This document shows, one piece after another, positions 15,372 to 24,827 of a stretch of DNA of 34,059 nt. Position 1 is the stretch's first letter. Each line of letters opens with the position of its first letter. The stretch lies in contig JAUXVF010000008.1 in assembly GCA_030680355.1 (NCBI GenBank), positions 1 through 34,059 on the forward strand, in the 5' to 3' direction. The notes below the pieces were generated by a model. It was not told where the DNA came from and ran no database searches. It saw nothing but the letters and a program-made list of their open reading frames with translations. This DNA is from Caulobacter sp. (GTDB lineage Bacteria; Pseudomonadota; Alphaproteobacteria; Caulobacterales; Caulobacteraceae). The position numbers and the translations under genes are program-made.

Positions 15372-18300
15372 CTAGTCCGCGGGTGAACCCTGCCCCGCGC
15401 CTTCGCCCTGCTCATACCCTTCGATCTGCCGGGCCGTCCACTCCGGCGACTTCGTGAACCGGGCCAGCATGTTGTAGAAAACCGGCACCACGAACACCGT
15501 CAGCAGGGTCGCGAAGATGGCCCCGAAGAAGATCGTCACGCCGATCGTCTGGCGGCTGGCGGCGCCGGCGCCCTGCCACAGGATCAGCGGCAGCGCCCCG
15601 AAAGCGGCCGTGATCGAGGTCATCACGATCGGGCGCAGACGCACCGCCGCCGCCTCGATGACCGCGTCGTGGATCGAGCGCCCCTGATCACGCAGCTGGT
15701 TGGCGAATTCGACGATCAGGATGCCGTTCTTGGCCGCGATGCCGATCAGGATGATCAGCCCGATCTGACTGTAGGTGTTGATGGTCGAGCCTGTGAGCAA
15801 CAGGCCAAACAGCCCGCCCAGCGCCGCCAGGGGGACTGTCAGCATTATCACCGCCGGATGGATCCAGCTTTCGAACTGGGCCGCCAGGACCAGAAAGACC
15901 AGCAGCAGGGCCATGGCGAAGGCCAGGCCGACCGCGCCGGAGGCTTCCAGATAGTCCTTGGCCTGGCCGTCCCAGGTGTAGCTGACGCCCGGCGTGGGGT
16001 TATTCGCCGCTTCCTGCTGGAGGAACTGAACGGCGTCGGCCACCGTGAAGCCCGGCGACAGCTGGGTGGTGATCCGGATGGAGCGCTGGCGGTCGGTGCG
16101 GTCACGTTCGGGCGTGTCGCCGCGCAGTTTGGTGGTGACCACCGACGACAGCGGCACCAGACCGCCGGATCCGGCCCGCACATAGAGGGTGTTGAGGTCG
16201 CCCAGGGCGCGGCGCTTCTCAAGGTCGGTCTGGACGATGACGTCGTATTCCTGTCCGCCCTTGATGAAGGTGGTCACCCGGCGGGAGCCGAACATGGTCT
16301 CCAGCGCCCGGCCGACCGCCTGCGGCGTCACGCCCAGGGCGGCCGCCTTCTCGCGATCGATCTCGACCGACAGGCGCGGCGCCGTCGGTTCATAGTCGAG
16401 ACGCGGACGGGAGAAGCCGGGGTTCTTCTGCATGGCGTCCCGGATCGGGGCCAGCCAGGCGGCGATCTCGGCGTAGTTGTTGCCCAGCCCGACCAGATCG
16501 ACATTGGCTCCGCCGCCGCCGCCGCCGCCGCGCTGGAAGGCGCCGCGAACGCTGGCCACGGCCCGCACGCTGGTGACGCTGCTGAGGGTCTTGTTGAGCT
16601 CGTCGGCGACCGCGTCGGAGGTCATCTTGCGTTCGCCCCAGGGCTTCATCACCAGGATGGCGGAGCCGGTGTTGAACTGGGTCGAACCGAACCGCGGAAT
16701 GACAACGACATAGCGGGCCGCTTCTCCCCGCTCGTAGTAGCGCCGGACCAGCGCCTCGACCTGATCGGCGGCCTTGCGCGTGTAGTCGAACCCGGCGCCT
16801 TCCGGCCCGGAAATTCCGATGTCGACGCGGCCGCGGTCTTCGGCCGGGACCAGCTCCTGGGGCAGCAGCACGAACAGGGCGGCGGCCAGGCCGCCCAGGG
16901 CCAGGACCATGGCCACCGCGCCGAAGCCGGCGGCCCGGGTCGACAGCAGCATCTCCAGCGAATGGCGATAGGAGGTTCGGACCCTGTCGACAAACCCGTC
17001 CACCCGCCGCGCCAGCCACCCCTGCCCCGACGCGGGCCGCAACAGTTTCGAGGCCAGCATCGGCGACAGCGACAGCGCCAGGAAGGCCGAGAAGGCCACG
17101 GCCGAGGCGATCGCCGCGGCCAGTTCGACAAACAGCCGGCCGATGTAGCCGGGCAGGAACATCAGCGGCCCGAACACCGAGATCAGCACGATCGTGGTGG
17201 CGACCACCGCGAAGAACACCTGGCGCGCGCCACGGGTGGCGGCGACCACGGGCGGCTCGCCCTCATCGACCCGGCGCTGGATGTTCTCGACCACGACGAT
17301 GGCGTCATCGACCACCAGTCCCACCGACAGGACCAGCGCCAGCAGGGTGAGAAGGTTCAGGGAGAAGCCCAGCGGGGCCAGCACGATGAAGGTCGAGAGC
17401 AGGCAGATCGGCGCCACGATCGACGGGATGATCGCCGCCCGCCAGCTGCCCAGAAAGACCAGATTGACCAGGGCCACCAGGACGATGGAGATGCCCATCG
17501 TGATCCACACTTCACGGATGGCCTCGGCGGTGAACTGCGAGGAATCCACGGCGATCACCAGATTGGTGCCGGCCGGAAGCGTGGCGTTGATCGACTCCAC
17601 CTCCTTGCGGGCGGCCTTGGCGATGGCCAGGTCATTGGCTTGGGACTGGCGCGTCAGAACCATGCCGATCTGGTCGATGCCGTTGCCGCGGAAGACGCGG
17701 CGCGCCTCGGCCGGCCCTTCCTCCACCCGGGCGATGTCGCCCAGCCGGGTGACATAGGCGCCGGCGGCGGCGGTCTGGCCGGCGACCTTGATTGGCATCC
17801 GGGCGAAGTCGTCCGGCCGGGCGTAGCCACGGTTGACGCGAATGGTGAAGTCCCGCGCCTGCCCCTCCAGCGCCCCGGCCGGGAGCTCGACGTTCTGGCT
17901 GTTGAGCGCCGTCTCGACATCGTCAACGGTCACGCCGCGCGCGGCCATCTGGTCGGCGTCCAGCCAGATCCGCATGGCGTAGCTGGGTCCGGCCAGGCCG
18001 ACGTTGGCCACGCCGGGAATGGTCGACAGCCGCTCGACCAGGAACCGGTCGGCATAGTCCGCCAACTGCAGTGGCGTCAGCGTCGTCGACGTCATGTTGA
18101 GGATGATGATCGGCGCGGAGTCGGCGTTGGCCTTGGCGATCTGCGGCGGGTCGGCCTGGTCGGGCAGCTGGTTGACGACGCGGCTGGCGGCGTCCCGCAC
18201 ATCGTTGGCCGCCGACTCCAGATCGGTGTCGAGCTTGAAGACGATGTTGATCTGGCTGCGCCCGTCGCGACTGGACGAGGTCACCCGATCAATGCCCTGG

Positions 18301-18518
18301 ATGCCCGAGACCTGTCGTTCGAGGACCTGGGTGATCCGCTCTTCGACGATTTCCGCCGAGGCGCCGCGATAGGTGGTGGAAATCGAGACCACGGGGGGAT
18401 CGACGCTGGGCAGTTCCCGGATCGGCAGGCTCATGAAGGCCGCCAGGCCGATCACGCACAGGATGATGGCCGCGACCGCCGCGAAGACGGGCCGTTTGAC
18501 CGACAGGTCCGACAGCAT
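15372..18518 (-). CDS. RND multidrug efflux permease (AcrB/MexB, HAE-1 family)
   Basis: The 1048-residue inner-membrane pump has the full RND plan: a first helix at 10-30, a large periplasmic porter domain, helices 2-7 from about 337, a second periplasmic domain and helices 8-12. The proton-relay Asp pair is present at 404-405 in LVVDDAIVVVEN. The N-terminal MLSDLSVKRPVFAAV is typical. A run of seven glycines occurs in the second periplasmic domain. The start at 18518 shares one base with the adaptor's stop (TGATG), so the two are coupled. No outer-membrane channel gene is in this operon; the tolC-like gene at 31-32.5 kb is a possible partner. Confidence 0.93.
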   Translation of the reverse strand: MLSDLSVKRPVFAAVAAIILCVIGLAAFMSLPIRELPSVDPPVVSISTTYRGASAEIVEERITQVLERQVSGIQGIDRVTSSSRDGRSQINIVFKLDTDLESAANDVRDAASRVVNQLPDQADPPQIAKANADSAPIIILNMTSTTLTPLQLADYADRFLVERLSTIPGVANVGLAGPSYAMRIWLDADQMAARGVTVDDVETALNSQNVELPAGALEGQARDFTIRVNRGYARPDDFARMPIKVAGQTAAAGAYVTRLGDIARVEEGPAEARRVFRGNGIDQIGMVLTRQSQANDLAIAKAARKEVESINATLPAGTNLVIAVDSSQFTAEAIREVWITMGISIVLVALVNLVFLGSWRAAIIPSIVAPICLLSTFIVLAPLGFSLNLLTLLALVLSVGLVVDDAIVVVENIQRRVDEGEPPVVAATRGARQVFFAVVATTIVLISVFGPLMFLPGYIGRLFVELAAAIASAVAFSAFLALSLSPMLASKLLRPASGQGWLARRVDGFVDRVRTSYRHSLEMLLSTRAAGFGAVAMVLALGGLAAALFVLLPQELVPAEDRGRVDIGISGPEGAGFDYTRKAADQVEALVRRYYERGEAARYVVVIPRFGSTQFNTGSAILVMKPWGERKMTSDAVADELNKTLSSVTSVRAVASVRGAFQRGGGGGGGANVDLVGLGNNYAEIAAWLAPIRDAMQKNPGFSRPRLDYEPTAPRLSVEIDREKAAALGVTPQAVGRALETMFGSRRVTTFIKGGQEYDVIVQTDLEKRRALGDLNTLYVRAGSGGLVPLSSVVTTKLRGDTPERDRTDRQRSIRITTQLSPGFTVADAVQFLQQEAANNPTPGVSYTWDGQAKDYLEASGAVGLAFAMALLLVFLVLAAQFESWIHPAVIMLTVPLAALGGLFGLLLTGSTINTYSQIGLIILIGIAAKNGILIVEFANQLRDQGRSIHDAVIEAAAVRLRPIVMTSITAAFGALPLILWQGAGAASRQTIGVTIFFGAIFATLLTVFVVPVFYNMLARFTKSPEWTARQIEGYEQGEGAGQGSPAD
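16509..16529. repeat. (GCC)6 trinucleotide tract encoding poly-Gly in the RND pump
   Basis: Six consecutive GCC triplets (16512-16529) plus one TCC encode seven glycines in the pump, between FQR and ANVDLV. Such tracts can change by whole codons through slippage, which would alter loop length without shifting the frame. Confidence 0.7.
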
Positions 18519-19615
18519 CAGCGGGCCTTCCGGGGCGCGCCTGTTGCGCCCTGAACCTTGACCGGCTGGCCGTCCTGAACGCGATTGAGACCGTCGGCCA
18601 CGACCTTCTCGCCGGCCCGCAGGCCGCCGGTGATCTCCACGAAGCCCGCTTCCGCCGATCCGGTCTGCACCGCCTGCTTGCGCGCCGCCTGGCCGCTATC
18701 GCGGGGGGTGATGACGAAGACGAAGGCCTGGTCGCCCTCGAACTGCACGGCCGCCTCGGGCAGGGCCAGAGCCTGGCGTTCGCCATGCTTGATCGAGATG
18801 CGCATCAGCATGCCCGGCTTGATCCGACCGCCCGGATTGGCGAACTCGGCCCTGGCTGTGATCGCGCGGGTGGCGGGATCGACCCGGCTGTCGAGCCGGG
18901 CGATGGTTCCGCGATAGACGTCTCCGGGCCGCGCGTCGGGGATGGCGACAATCGGCGCGCCCTCCGACAGGGCGGCGATGAAGCGGTCCGGTACGTTGAA
19001 ATCGACCCGCACGACGGTCAGGTCGTCGAGGGTGACGATCGCCGCGCCGGGGCTGATCAGGGCGCCGGGGGCCACATCGGTCAGGCCCACGACGCCGGCG
19101 AACGGCGCGCGGATGACCCGGTCGAGCTTGCGCGCCCGGGCCGCCTCCACGCCGGCGCGGGCGGTATCGAGGGCCGCGGCGTACTGTTCAGCGGTGGCGC
19201 GCGGGGCCACGCCGCGATCGGCCAGGGTGGCCCAGCGCTGATGGTCCCGCTCGGCCTGGGCCAGGCGAGCCCGGGCCTCGATGAGTCCAGCGTCCTCCTC
19301 ACCGGCCTTCAGCTCGATGAGCACCTGATCGCGTGAAACCCGCTGCCCGTCACGAAAGCGCACAGCCGTGACCAGTTCAGCGGTATTGGAGGTGATCGTC
19401 ACCGACTGGCGGCCCTTGGCCACGCCCAGGACTTCGATGTGGTCGGCGAAGGCGCGAGGGACCACGACGACGCCGGACACGGGGGCCGCGCGACCACCGC
19501 CTCCCCCGCTGGCTTTCCCCTTTGACCCCGCCGTCGCCAGCTTGAGCCCGCCGGCGACCAGGATCAGCACCAGAAAGACCGCGGCGGCGACCAGGAAGAA
19601 GTGGCGACGGATCAC
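18518..19615 (-). CDS. RND periplasmic adaptor (membrane fusion) protein
   Basis: The 365-residue product is the adaptor of the RND pump. One N-terminal anchor helix (about 5-27) is followed by a Gly/Ser-rich spacer, a barrel-sandwich (lipoyl-like) half with GVAKGRQSVTITSN, a helical hairpin (about 105-150) with LIEARARLAQAERDHQRW, the second half with RAPFAGVVGLTDVAPGALI, and beta-barrel and membrane-proximal domains. I chose the GTG at 19615 because GGGAG lies 7 bases upstream and the anchor helix follows at once; a TTG at 19672 would add a hydrophobic but family-unlike extension. It is first in the adaptor, pump, E1 gene order. Confidence 0.9.
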   Translation of the reverse strand: MIRRHFFLVAAAVFLVLILVAGGLKLATAGSKGKASGGGGGRAAPVSGVVVVPRAFADHIEVLGVAKGRQSVTITSNTAELVTAVRFRDGQRVSRDQVLIELKAGEEDAGLIEARARLAQAERDHQRWATLADRGVAPRATAEQYAAALDTARAGVEAARARKLDRVIRAPFAGVVGLTDVAPGALISPGAAIVTLDDLTVVRVDFNVPDRFIAALSEGAPIVAIPDARPGDVYRGTIARLDSRVDPATRAITARAEFANPGGRIKPGMLMRISIKHGERQALALPEAAVQFEGDQAFVFVITPRDSGQAARKQAVQTGSAEAGFVEITGGLRAGEKVVADGLNRVQDGQPVKVQGATGAPRKAR

Positions 19616-19685
19616 GAAACGACTCCCTGGAACGGACCAAGCGACGACAATCCCCGGCACATACAGGGCCAAAGCCGTCCGCGTA

Positions 19686-19699
19686 AACTCTATTGAGTT
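19686..19699. promoter_or_regulatory. Inverted repeat upstream of the RND operon
   Basis: AACTC, TATT, GAGTT forms a perfect 5-bp inverted repeat about 70 bases upstream of the adaptor start, in a locally AT-rich patch. It is a reasonable site for a TetR-, MarR- or MerR-type regulator of the pump. No such regulator is encoded beside the operon. Confidence 0.35.
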
Positions 19700-19736
19700 G
19701 ACCGGCGCGTGACGCCTTCAAAAGCCGGCGGCGCGT

Positions 19737-20693
19737 TCAGAAGCGCCGCCAGATCGCGACGACCGGCCCGGCCTCGGCCGGACTCTCCCGACCGGCGATG
19801 GCGGTCCTCCATCCAGCCTGAAATCGCCAGCGTCCAGTCCTTCGGAGCGCCGACATCTCAAGCTTCGTCCACCGCGACCGCGACGGCCCGTCGGCCGACC
19901 CAGAATAGGTCTGGACCAGCACCAGCCAGCGGGCCGCGGGCGCGACGCCCAGGGTCAGGTCCAGCCGGGTCTCGTCCGGCAGGCCGGAGCGGTCCAGATC
20001 AGCGATCTGGATCTCGGCGAAGGCGGGCCGACCTTTCAGCGACAGACCCCGCCCGGCCAGCAGCCGAACCTCGCGATCAGCCTTGCCTTCGCCGGGCGCG
20101 GCATAGCCGGCGTTTCGCCCCTCTCCCGCCAGGGTTCCGCCGACATAGAGGCTGACCACCCAGTCGGATCGCCGCACGACGGCGTAACGCAGACCCAGCT
20201 CCACTGGCCCCCGTCCCTCCCAGGTAACGAAAGGGTCGCCGCCCCGTGTCCATGCCAAGCGACCCTGAACGGTCAACCGATCAGTCAGGCCGTGTTCCGC
20301 GAACAGGCTGACGGTTTCATCGGTCTGGGCGGGAATCGCCACCAGGACGCCATCGGCGTCGTAGGCCTGATCGGCAGCTGAGCGTTCGTATTTAAGGATG
20401 GTCAGGGTCTCGCCGCGGGGCACCGGCCAGGCCCCGGCGGCGACCGGCCCGCAGCAAAAGACCGCCGCGAGCGCCAGGCCCGCGACGGTCCATCGCGATG
20501 TCGCAGCCGTGACTAGGCGTCGTAACCCGGCAGGTTGCGATCGAGCTGGCGCAGGCAGCCCGGCCAGGCCAGGCCGCCGATGGAGCCGATACCGGCGCCG
20601 CCGATCTGGCCGCGAACCTCCGCCTGGGCGGCCTCGGGCGCCATCAGCACGGCGTCGCGGCCGGCGGAAAGGGCCATGGTCTGCTGAAGGCAT
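19737..20693 (-). CDS. Putative outer-membrane beta-barrel protein, start uncertain
   Basis: The reliable part begins near 20510 with a signal-peptide-like segment (WTVAGLALAAVFCCGPVAAGAW) and continues for about 230 residues. These alternate hydrophobic and polar positions in short strands (LGLRYAVVRRSDWVVSLYVGG) and end in Phe (VVAIWRRF), typical of outer-membrane barrels. I do not recognise a named family. The only ATG in frame is at 20693, which would give an Arg-rich, family-unlike 60-residue extension overlapping the aldolase gene by 181 bases. No ATG, GTG or TTG occurs between there and the signal segment. The gene may use a rare start codon, or a base may be missing. Coordinates give the longest possible ORF. 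Confidence 0.55.
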   Translation of the reverse strand: MPSADHGPFRRPRRRADGARGRPGGGSRPDRRRRYRLHRRPGLAGLPAPARSQPAGLRRLVTAATSRWTVAGLALAAVFCCGPVAAGAWPVPRGETLTILKYERSAADQAYDADGVLVAIPAQTDETVSLFAEHGLTDRLTVQGRLAWTRGGDPFVTWEGRGPVELGLRYAVVRRSDWVVSLYVGGTLAGEGRNAGYAAPGEGKADREVRLLAGRGLSLKGRPAFAEIQIADLDRSGLPDETRLDLTLGVAPAARWLVLVQTYSGSADGPSRSRWTKLEMSALRRTGRWRFQAGWRTAIAGRESPAEAGPVVAIWRRF

Positions 20694-21292
20694 GCGCGCT
20701 CCAGATAGAACATGCTGAGCCAGCAGGCCGCCGCGGTGGCGCCCACCGACAGCGTGCCGTGGTTGCGCAGCAGCATCACGGTCTTGTCGCCGATATCAGC
20801 CACCAAACGTTCGCGCTCGTCAAGATTGAGCGCGATGCCTTCATAGTCGTGATAGGCGAGTTGCGGCAGCACGATCAGGGCGTGCTGCGACAGCGGCAGC
20901 AGCCCGTCCTTCTGGGCCGAGACGGCGACGCCCTGGTCCGAATGCAGATGCATCACGAACATCGCGTCCTCGCGCGCCGCGTGGATCGCCGAGTGGATGG
21001 TGAAGCCCGCCGGATTGATGAAATAGGGCGTCTCCTGCAGGATCTGGCCCTCGAGGTCGATCTTGACCAGCGAGGAGGCGGTGATCTCGTCGAAGAACAT
21101 GCCGTAGGGATTGATCAGGAAGTGATGCTCGGGGCCGGGAATGCGGGCCGAGATGTGGGTGAAGATCATGTCGTCCCACCCGTGCATGGCCACGAGCCGA
21201 TAGAGGGCGGCCAGATCGACCCGCGCCTTCCACTCAGCTTCGCTGACCTTGCCCTTGAGCGAGATCGCGCCCGCCATTGAACCGTCGGCCAT
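20513..21292 (-). CDS. Class II aldolase/adducin family protein
   Basis: The 259-residue cytoplasmic product has the class II aldolase fold. Its metal ligands are visible as His-Leu-His in FVMHLHSDQG and a third His in LLRNHGTLSVG. The family opening RVDLAALYRLVAMHGWDDMIFTHIS is also clear. Family members act as Zn-dependent aldolases, epimerases or decarboxylases on phosphorylated sugars. This short, adducin-like branch often has no assigned substrate, and none can be inferred here. GGAGGAGAAA precedes the ATG at 21292. The downstream barrel-like gene overlaps or abuts its 3' end. Confidence 0.88.
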   Translation of the reverse strand: MADGSMAGAISLKGKVSEAEWKARVDLAALYRLVAMHGWDDMIFTHISARIPGPEHHFLINPYGMFFDEITASSLVKIDLEGQILQETPYFINPAGFTIHSAIHAAREDAMFVMHLHSDQGVAVSAQKDGLLPLSQHALIVLPQLAYHDYEGIALNLDERERLVADIGDKTVMLLRNHGTLSVGATAAACWLSMFYLERACLQQTMALSAGRDAVLMAPEAAQAEVRGQIGGAGIGSIGGLAWPGCLRQLDRNLPGYDA

Positions 21293-21442
21293 GGCGTTTC
21301 TCCTCCGCGCCTGTTGTTAGCCTCAAGAGTCGCGCCGCGCGCCGTCCACGTCAAGCGCTGCCGGGTTGCCGAACAGCGTTTGACCAGCCAAGCTGATCAT
21401 CGATCACGGACGCAGTCAGAGACGTCCGGAGGGAGGGCTCCC

Positions 21443-22945
21443 ATGACCAACGTCACCCGTCGCACCCTGCTGGCCGCGTCCGCCGCCGCCACAGCCACCC
21501 CCGCCGTCGCCCGGGCCTGGTCCTGGTCGCCTGCGCCGAGCACAGCCTCCGCCGCCTGGACGCCGGACGCCACGACCCTGGCCGGCATGATCCGGCGCAA
21601 GGAGATCAGCACGGTGGAGGCCGTCGAGGCCGCCATCCGCCGGGCCGAAGTCCTGCAGCCGAAACTGAATTTCATCGTCAATTCCGACTTCGACAGGGCC
21701 ATGGATGCAGCGAAAAAGGGCGGTCAAACCGGTCCGTTCGCCGGCGTGCCCTATCTGGTCAAGGATCTGGACGACTACGCCGGTCTGCCGACCCGGTCGG
21801 GCACCGCCTCGACCTATGGCCGACCGGCGGCCGACAGCACCGACGTCTATGTCGCCAGCGCCCTGAAGTCCGGCTTCATTCCCATCGGCAAATCGGCGAC
21901 CCCCGAGTTCGGCTATCTGCCGACCACAGAGCCTCTGGCCTACGGCCCGACGCGCAATCCCTGGAACCCCGGCTACTCCACGGGCGGCTCCTCGGGCGGG
22001 TCGGCCACGGCGGTCTCGGCGGGGGTGGTCTCGATCGCCCACGCCAGCGACGGCGGCGGCTCGATCCGCATCCCCGCCTCCTGCTGCGGCCTGTTCGGCT
22101 TCAAGCCCTCGCGCGGGCGATTGGCCGGCAACACCGGTCTCAAGGTCGTCGACCTGGGGGTCAATCACGCCGACACCCGGTCGGTGCGGGATTCGGCGGC
22201 CCTGTTCGCGGCCACCGAACGGACGGACGGCGAGGCTCCCTACCGGCCCATTGGCTTTGTCCATAAACCCCTGCGCCACAAGTTGCGCGTCGGGGTTCTG
22301 GCGGTCAGCGGCAACGGCCGGGCGCCCGATCCCGAAGTCCAGGCGGGGCTCGACGCCGCCGTCGCCCTGCTCCAGTCCCTGGGTCATCGCGTGTCGGAGA
22401 CCGCCTGGCCGATCGATTCCGCCCGTTTCGGCGAGGACTTCCTGATGCTCTGGTCGGCCGGGGCGGCCATGGACGTCGGGGCGATGAGCAAGGCCCTGGG
22501 CCGCGCGCCCGACACCCGCATGGCCGAGCCCTTCACCCTGGGCATGGCCGAACTGGTGGCCAAGGCCCCCAAGGGATCGGTTGAGGCCGCCATCGGCCGG
22601 CTGGAGGAGGCGTCGAAGGCCTATGACGCCTGGTTCGATGATCTCGACGTCGTGGTCTCGCCGGTGCTGACCAAGCCGCCCGTGCCGCTGGGCTATGTCT
22701 CCGGCGACGTGCCGTTCGCGACCCTGTCGGAGCGACTGACCGACTATGTCGGCTACACCCCGCTGCACAATGTCGCCGGGGCTCCGGCCATGAGCGTGCC
22801 GCTGCACTGGACGGCCGACGGCCTGCCGGTGGGCGTGCATTTCGCGGCCAGGGCGGGGAACGACGCCCTGCTGTTCCAGCTGGCCTATCAACTCGAGCGG
22901 GCCCGGTCGTGGGCGGCGCGGCGACCGGGGATCAGCGCGGTCTAG
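21443..22945 (+). CDS. Amidase (amidase-signature family), Tat-exported
   Basis: The 500-residue enzyme hydrolyses amide bonds with the Ser-cis-Ser-Lys triad: Lys107 in YLVKDLD, the cis-Ser in GGSSGGS (about 183), and nucleophile Ser207 in [11 protein letters not shown]. The N-terminus reads TRRTLLAAS, a twin-arginine motif followed by an Ala-rich hydrophobic stretch, so folding in the cytoplasm and Tat export to the periplasm are likely. I chose the ATG at 21443 because GGAGGGAGG precedes it and the Tat signal starts there. The gene faces the convergent acyl-CoA synthetase with a 34-base gap. The natural amide substrate is unknown. Confidence 0.9.
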   Translation: MTNVTRRTLLAASAAATATPAVARAWSWSPAPSTASAAWTPDATTLAGMIRRKEISTVEAVEAAIRRAEVLQPKLNFIVNSDFDRAMDAAKKGGQTGPFAGVPYLVKDLDDYAGLPTRSGTASTYGRPAADSTDVYVASALKSGFIPIGKSATPEFGYLPTTEPLAYGPTRNPWNPGYSTGGSSGGSATAVSAGVVSIAHASDGGGSIRIPASCCGLFGFKPSRGRLAGNTGLKVVDLGVNHADTRSVRDSAALFAATERTDGEAPYRPIGFVHKPLRHKLRVGVLAVSGNGRAPDPEVQAGLDAAVALLQSLGHRVSETAWPIDSARFGEDFLMLWSAGAAMDVGAMSKALGRAPDTRMAEPFTLGMAELVAKAPKGSVEAAIGRLEEASKAYDAWFDDLDVVVSPVLTKPPVPLGYVSGDVPFATLSERLTDYVGYTPLHNVAGAPAMSVPLHWTADGLPVGVHFAARAGNDALLFQLAYQLERARSWAARRPGISAV

Positions 22946-22979
22946 GGCGGCGCGGGGGAGGGAACGTCGGGGACGCCCG

Positions 22980-24731
22980 TTACCCCTCCTCGAACACCTT
23001 CTTCAGTTCGTTCTTGAGGATCTTGCCGTTGGCGTTTCTGGGCAGGGTCTCGTGCCAGAAGACCACCTTCTTGGGCACCTTGAAGGCGGCCAGACGATCG
23101 GCGACGAAGGCGCGCAGCTCCTCTTCGGTGGCGTGAGCGCCCTCTTTCAGGGTCACGACCGCGCCGGGCTCCTCGCCCAGGGTCTTGTGCGGAATGCCGA
23201 CCAGGGCCGCGTCCATCACCGCCGGATGGTCGTAGAGAACGTTCTCGACCTCGATGCAGTAGATGTTCTCGCCGCCGCGGATCAGCATGTCCTTGGCCCG
23301 GTCGATAATGAAACAGAAGCCCTCGGCATCGAGACGGGCCAGGTCGCCGGTCCGGACCCAGCCGTCGACGAAGGTCTCGGCCGTGGCTTCCGGCTTGTTC
23401 CAGTAGCCCTTGACGACCATCGGCCCCTTGCACCAGAGCTCGCCGACCGTGCCGATGGGCAGTTCTGTATAGGGCTCTTCGACCGTCATGATCTTCAGAT
23501 CGGCGACCGGCACGGCCGGGCCACAGCTGTCGGGGTGAAGCTCGTAGTCCTCGGCGGAGTTGGACGAGGCGGTGGCGCTGGTCTCGGTCATGCCCCAGCC
23601 GTTACCGGCTGAAGATTTCGGCCATATCTCCTTGATCTTGCGAACAAGTTCCGGCGCGGAGGGGGCGCCGCCATAGGCTACGCTCTCCAGCGACGACAGA
23701 TCGTATTTCGATCGCGCCGGATGCTCGATGAGCTGCCAGGCGATGGTCGGCACGCCGCCGGCCGAGGTCAGTCGCTCGCGCTCGATGAGCTGCATGGCCT
23801 GTTCGGCGTCCCATTTGCGCATCATGGCCAGCTTGGCCCCGGCGAACAGGGTCGGGTTGAGCACCGCGAAACAGCCCGTGGCGTGGAAAAAGGGCACGCT
23901 GAGCAGGCTGCCCTTTTGCGGCGCGTCCGGATCGGGCGCCGGCGGGGCTTCGCCTCGGCGCAGATAGGGCCGCGCGCCGGCGCAGAGGGCCGACAGGATA
24001 TTGGAGTTGACGTTGCGCTGGGTGGCCAGAGCGCCCTTGGGCTTACCGGTGGTGCCCGAGGTGTAGAAGATGGTGGCGTCGTCGTCGGGCTGGATGTCGA
24101 CATCGGGCAGCGCGATGTCGGGCAGCGCCGCCCAGTCGCCCGGCTCGCCGATGGCGTCCTCCAGACGGCTGACATAGGGGTGGGCGACCTCGTCGCTCAT
24201 GCGGCTGACGAAGATATGCTCAAGCTCGGGGCAGTTTGGGAAATGCTCGGCCAGGCGGTCGAAGCGCTCGGCGTCGACGATGGCGATCTTCGCCCCCGAG
24301 TCGACCAGACCGTATTCCAGTTCAGGGCCCGTCCACCAGGCGTTCAGGGGGGTGACAATCGCCCCCAGGCTGGCGGCGGCGTAGAAGGCTACCGGCCATT
24401 CAGGCAGGTTGCGCATGACGATGGCGACCCGGTCGCCCTTCTTGACGCCCATCTCGGCCAGCACCCGGGCCAGGTTCGCGACCGCGCGATAGAAGGCTTC
24501 GAAACTGACCCGCTCGTCGTCGTTGACCAGGAAGATCTTTTCGCCATGGGCCCGGCCGATGGTGACCACGTCGCGGATGGCCGGCGGGGCGTTCTTCCAG
24601 ACCCGGGTCGGAATGCCGCGGATCTCGACCTCGGTCATCTCGGTGGGCATGCCCGGACCGGTGAGGATCTCGTAGGCTTCCTTGACCGACATGGCGGGCC
24701 AGGCCGGCGGGGCAGCGGTCGTGTCGGTCAT
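22980..24731 (-). CDS. Acyl-CoA synthetase (AMP-forming ligase)
   Basis: The 583-residue product belongs to the ANL superfamily and should activate a carboxylic acid to its CoA thioester through an acyl-AMP. The P-loop YTSGTTGKPKGA lies at 223-234. The A5 region reads GWGMTETSA, the A7 region VRTGDLARLD, and the C-terminal catalytic lysine sits in NANGKILKNEL. The layout is that of long- or medium-chain fatty-acid or aromatic-acid ligases; chain preference cannot be read. The ATG at 24731 follows GGAGATC. It is followed, on the opposite strand, by the amidase gene, and preceded by the LysR gene in the same direction. Confidence 0.9.
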   Translation of the reverse strand: MTDTTAAPPAWPAMSVKEAYEILTGPGMPTEMTEVEIRGIPTRVWKNAPPAIRDVVTIGRAHGEKIFLVNDDERVSFEAFYRAVANLARVLAEMGVKKGDRVAIVMRNLPEWPVAFYAAASLGAIVTPLNAWWTGPELEYGLVDSGAKIAIVDAERFDRLAEHFPNCPELEHIFVSRMSDEVAHPYVSRLEDAIGEPGDWAALPDIALPDVDIQPDDDATIFYTSGTTGKPKGALATQRNVNSNILSALCAGARPYLRRGEAPPAPDPDAPQKGSLLSVPFFHATGCFAVLNPTLFAGAKLAMMRKWDAEQAMQLIERERLTSAGGVPTIAWQLIEHPARSKYDLSSLESVAYGGAPSAPELVRKIKEIWPKSSAGNGWGMTETSATASSNSAEDYELHPDSCGPAVPVADLKIMTVEEPYTELPIGTVGELWCKGPMVVKGYWNKPEATAETFVDGWVRTGDLARLDAEGFCFIIDRAKDMLIRGGENIYCIEVENVLYDHPAVMDAALVGIPHKTLGEEPGAVVTLKEGAHATEEELRAFVADRLAAFKVPKKVVFWHETLPRNANGKILKNELKKVFEEG

Positions 24732-24827
24732 GCGGAGATCTCCCAGAAGCCAATGATCGAGCGCTCTTTGCGGCGCCTCACCCCGTGAAAAGCACAGCCG
24801 GAGCGGCCATGCAAACGCGCGTTTGAC

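Noticed and set aside
15669..18554. Very long open frame (961 codons) on the plus strand opposite the RND pump
   Set aside because: It mirrors the pump's codon pattern in GC-rich DNA, has low-complexity Arg/Gly/Asp/Gln-rich product and no recognisable domain. The same applies to other long antisense frames, for example opposite valS and the E1 gene.
22956..22975. Second EcfG-type promoter (GGAAC ... CGTT) near the amidase 3' end
   Set aside because: The spacer is only 12 bases, too short for the consensus, and it points into the convergent synthetase gene.
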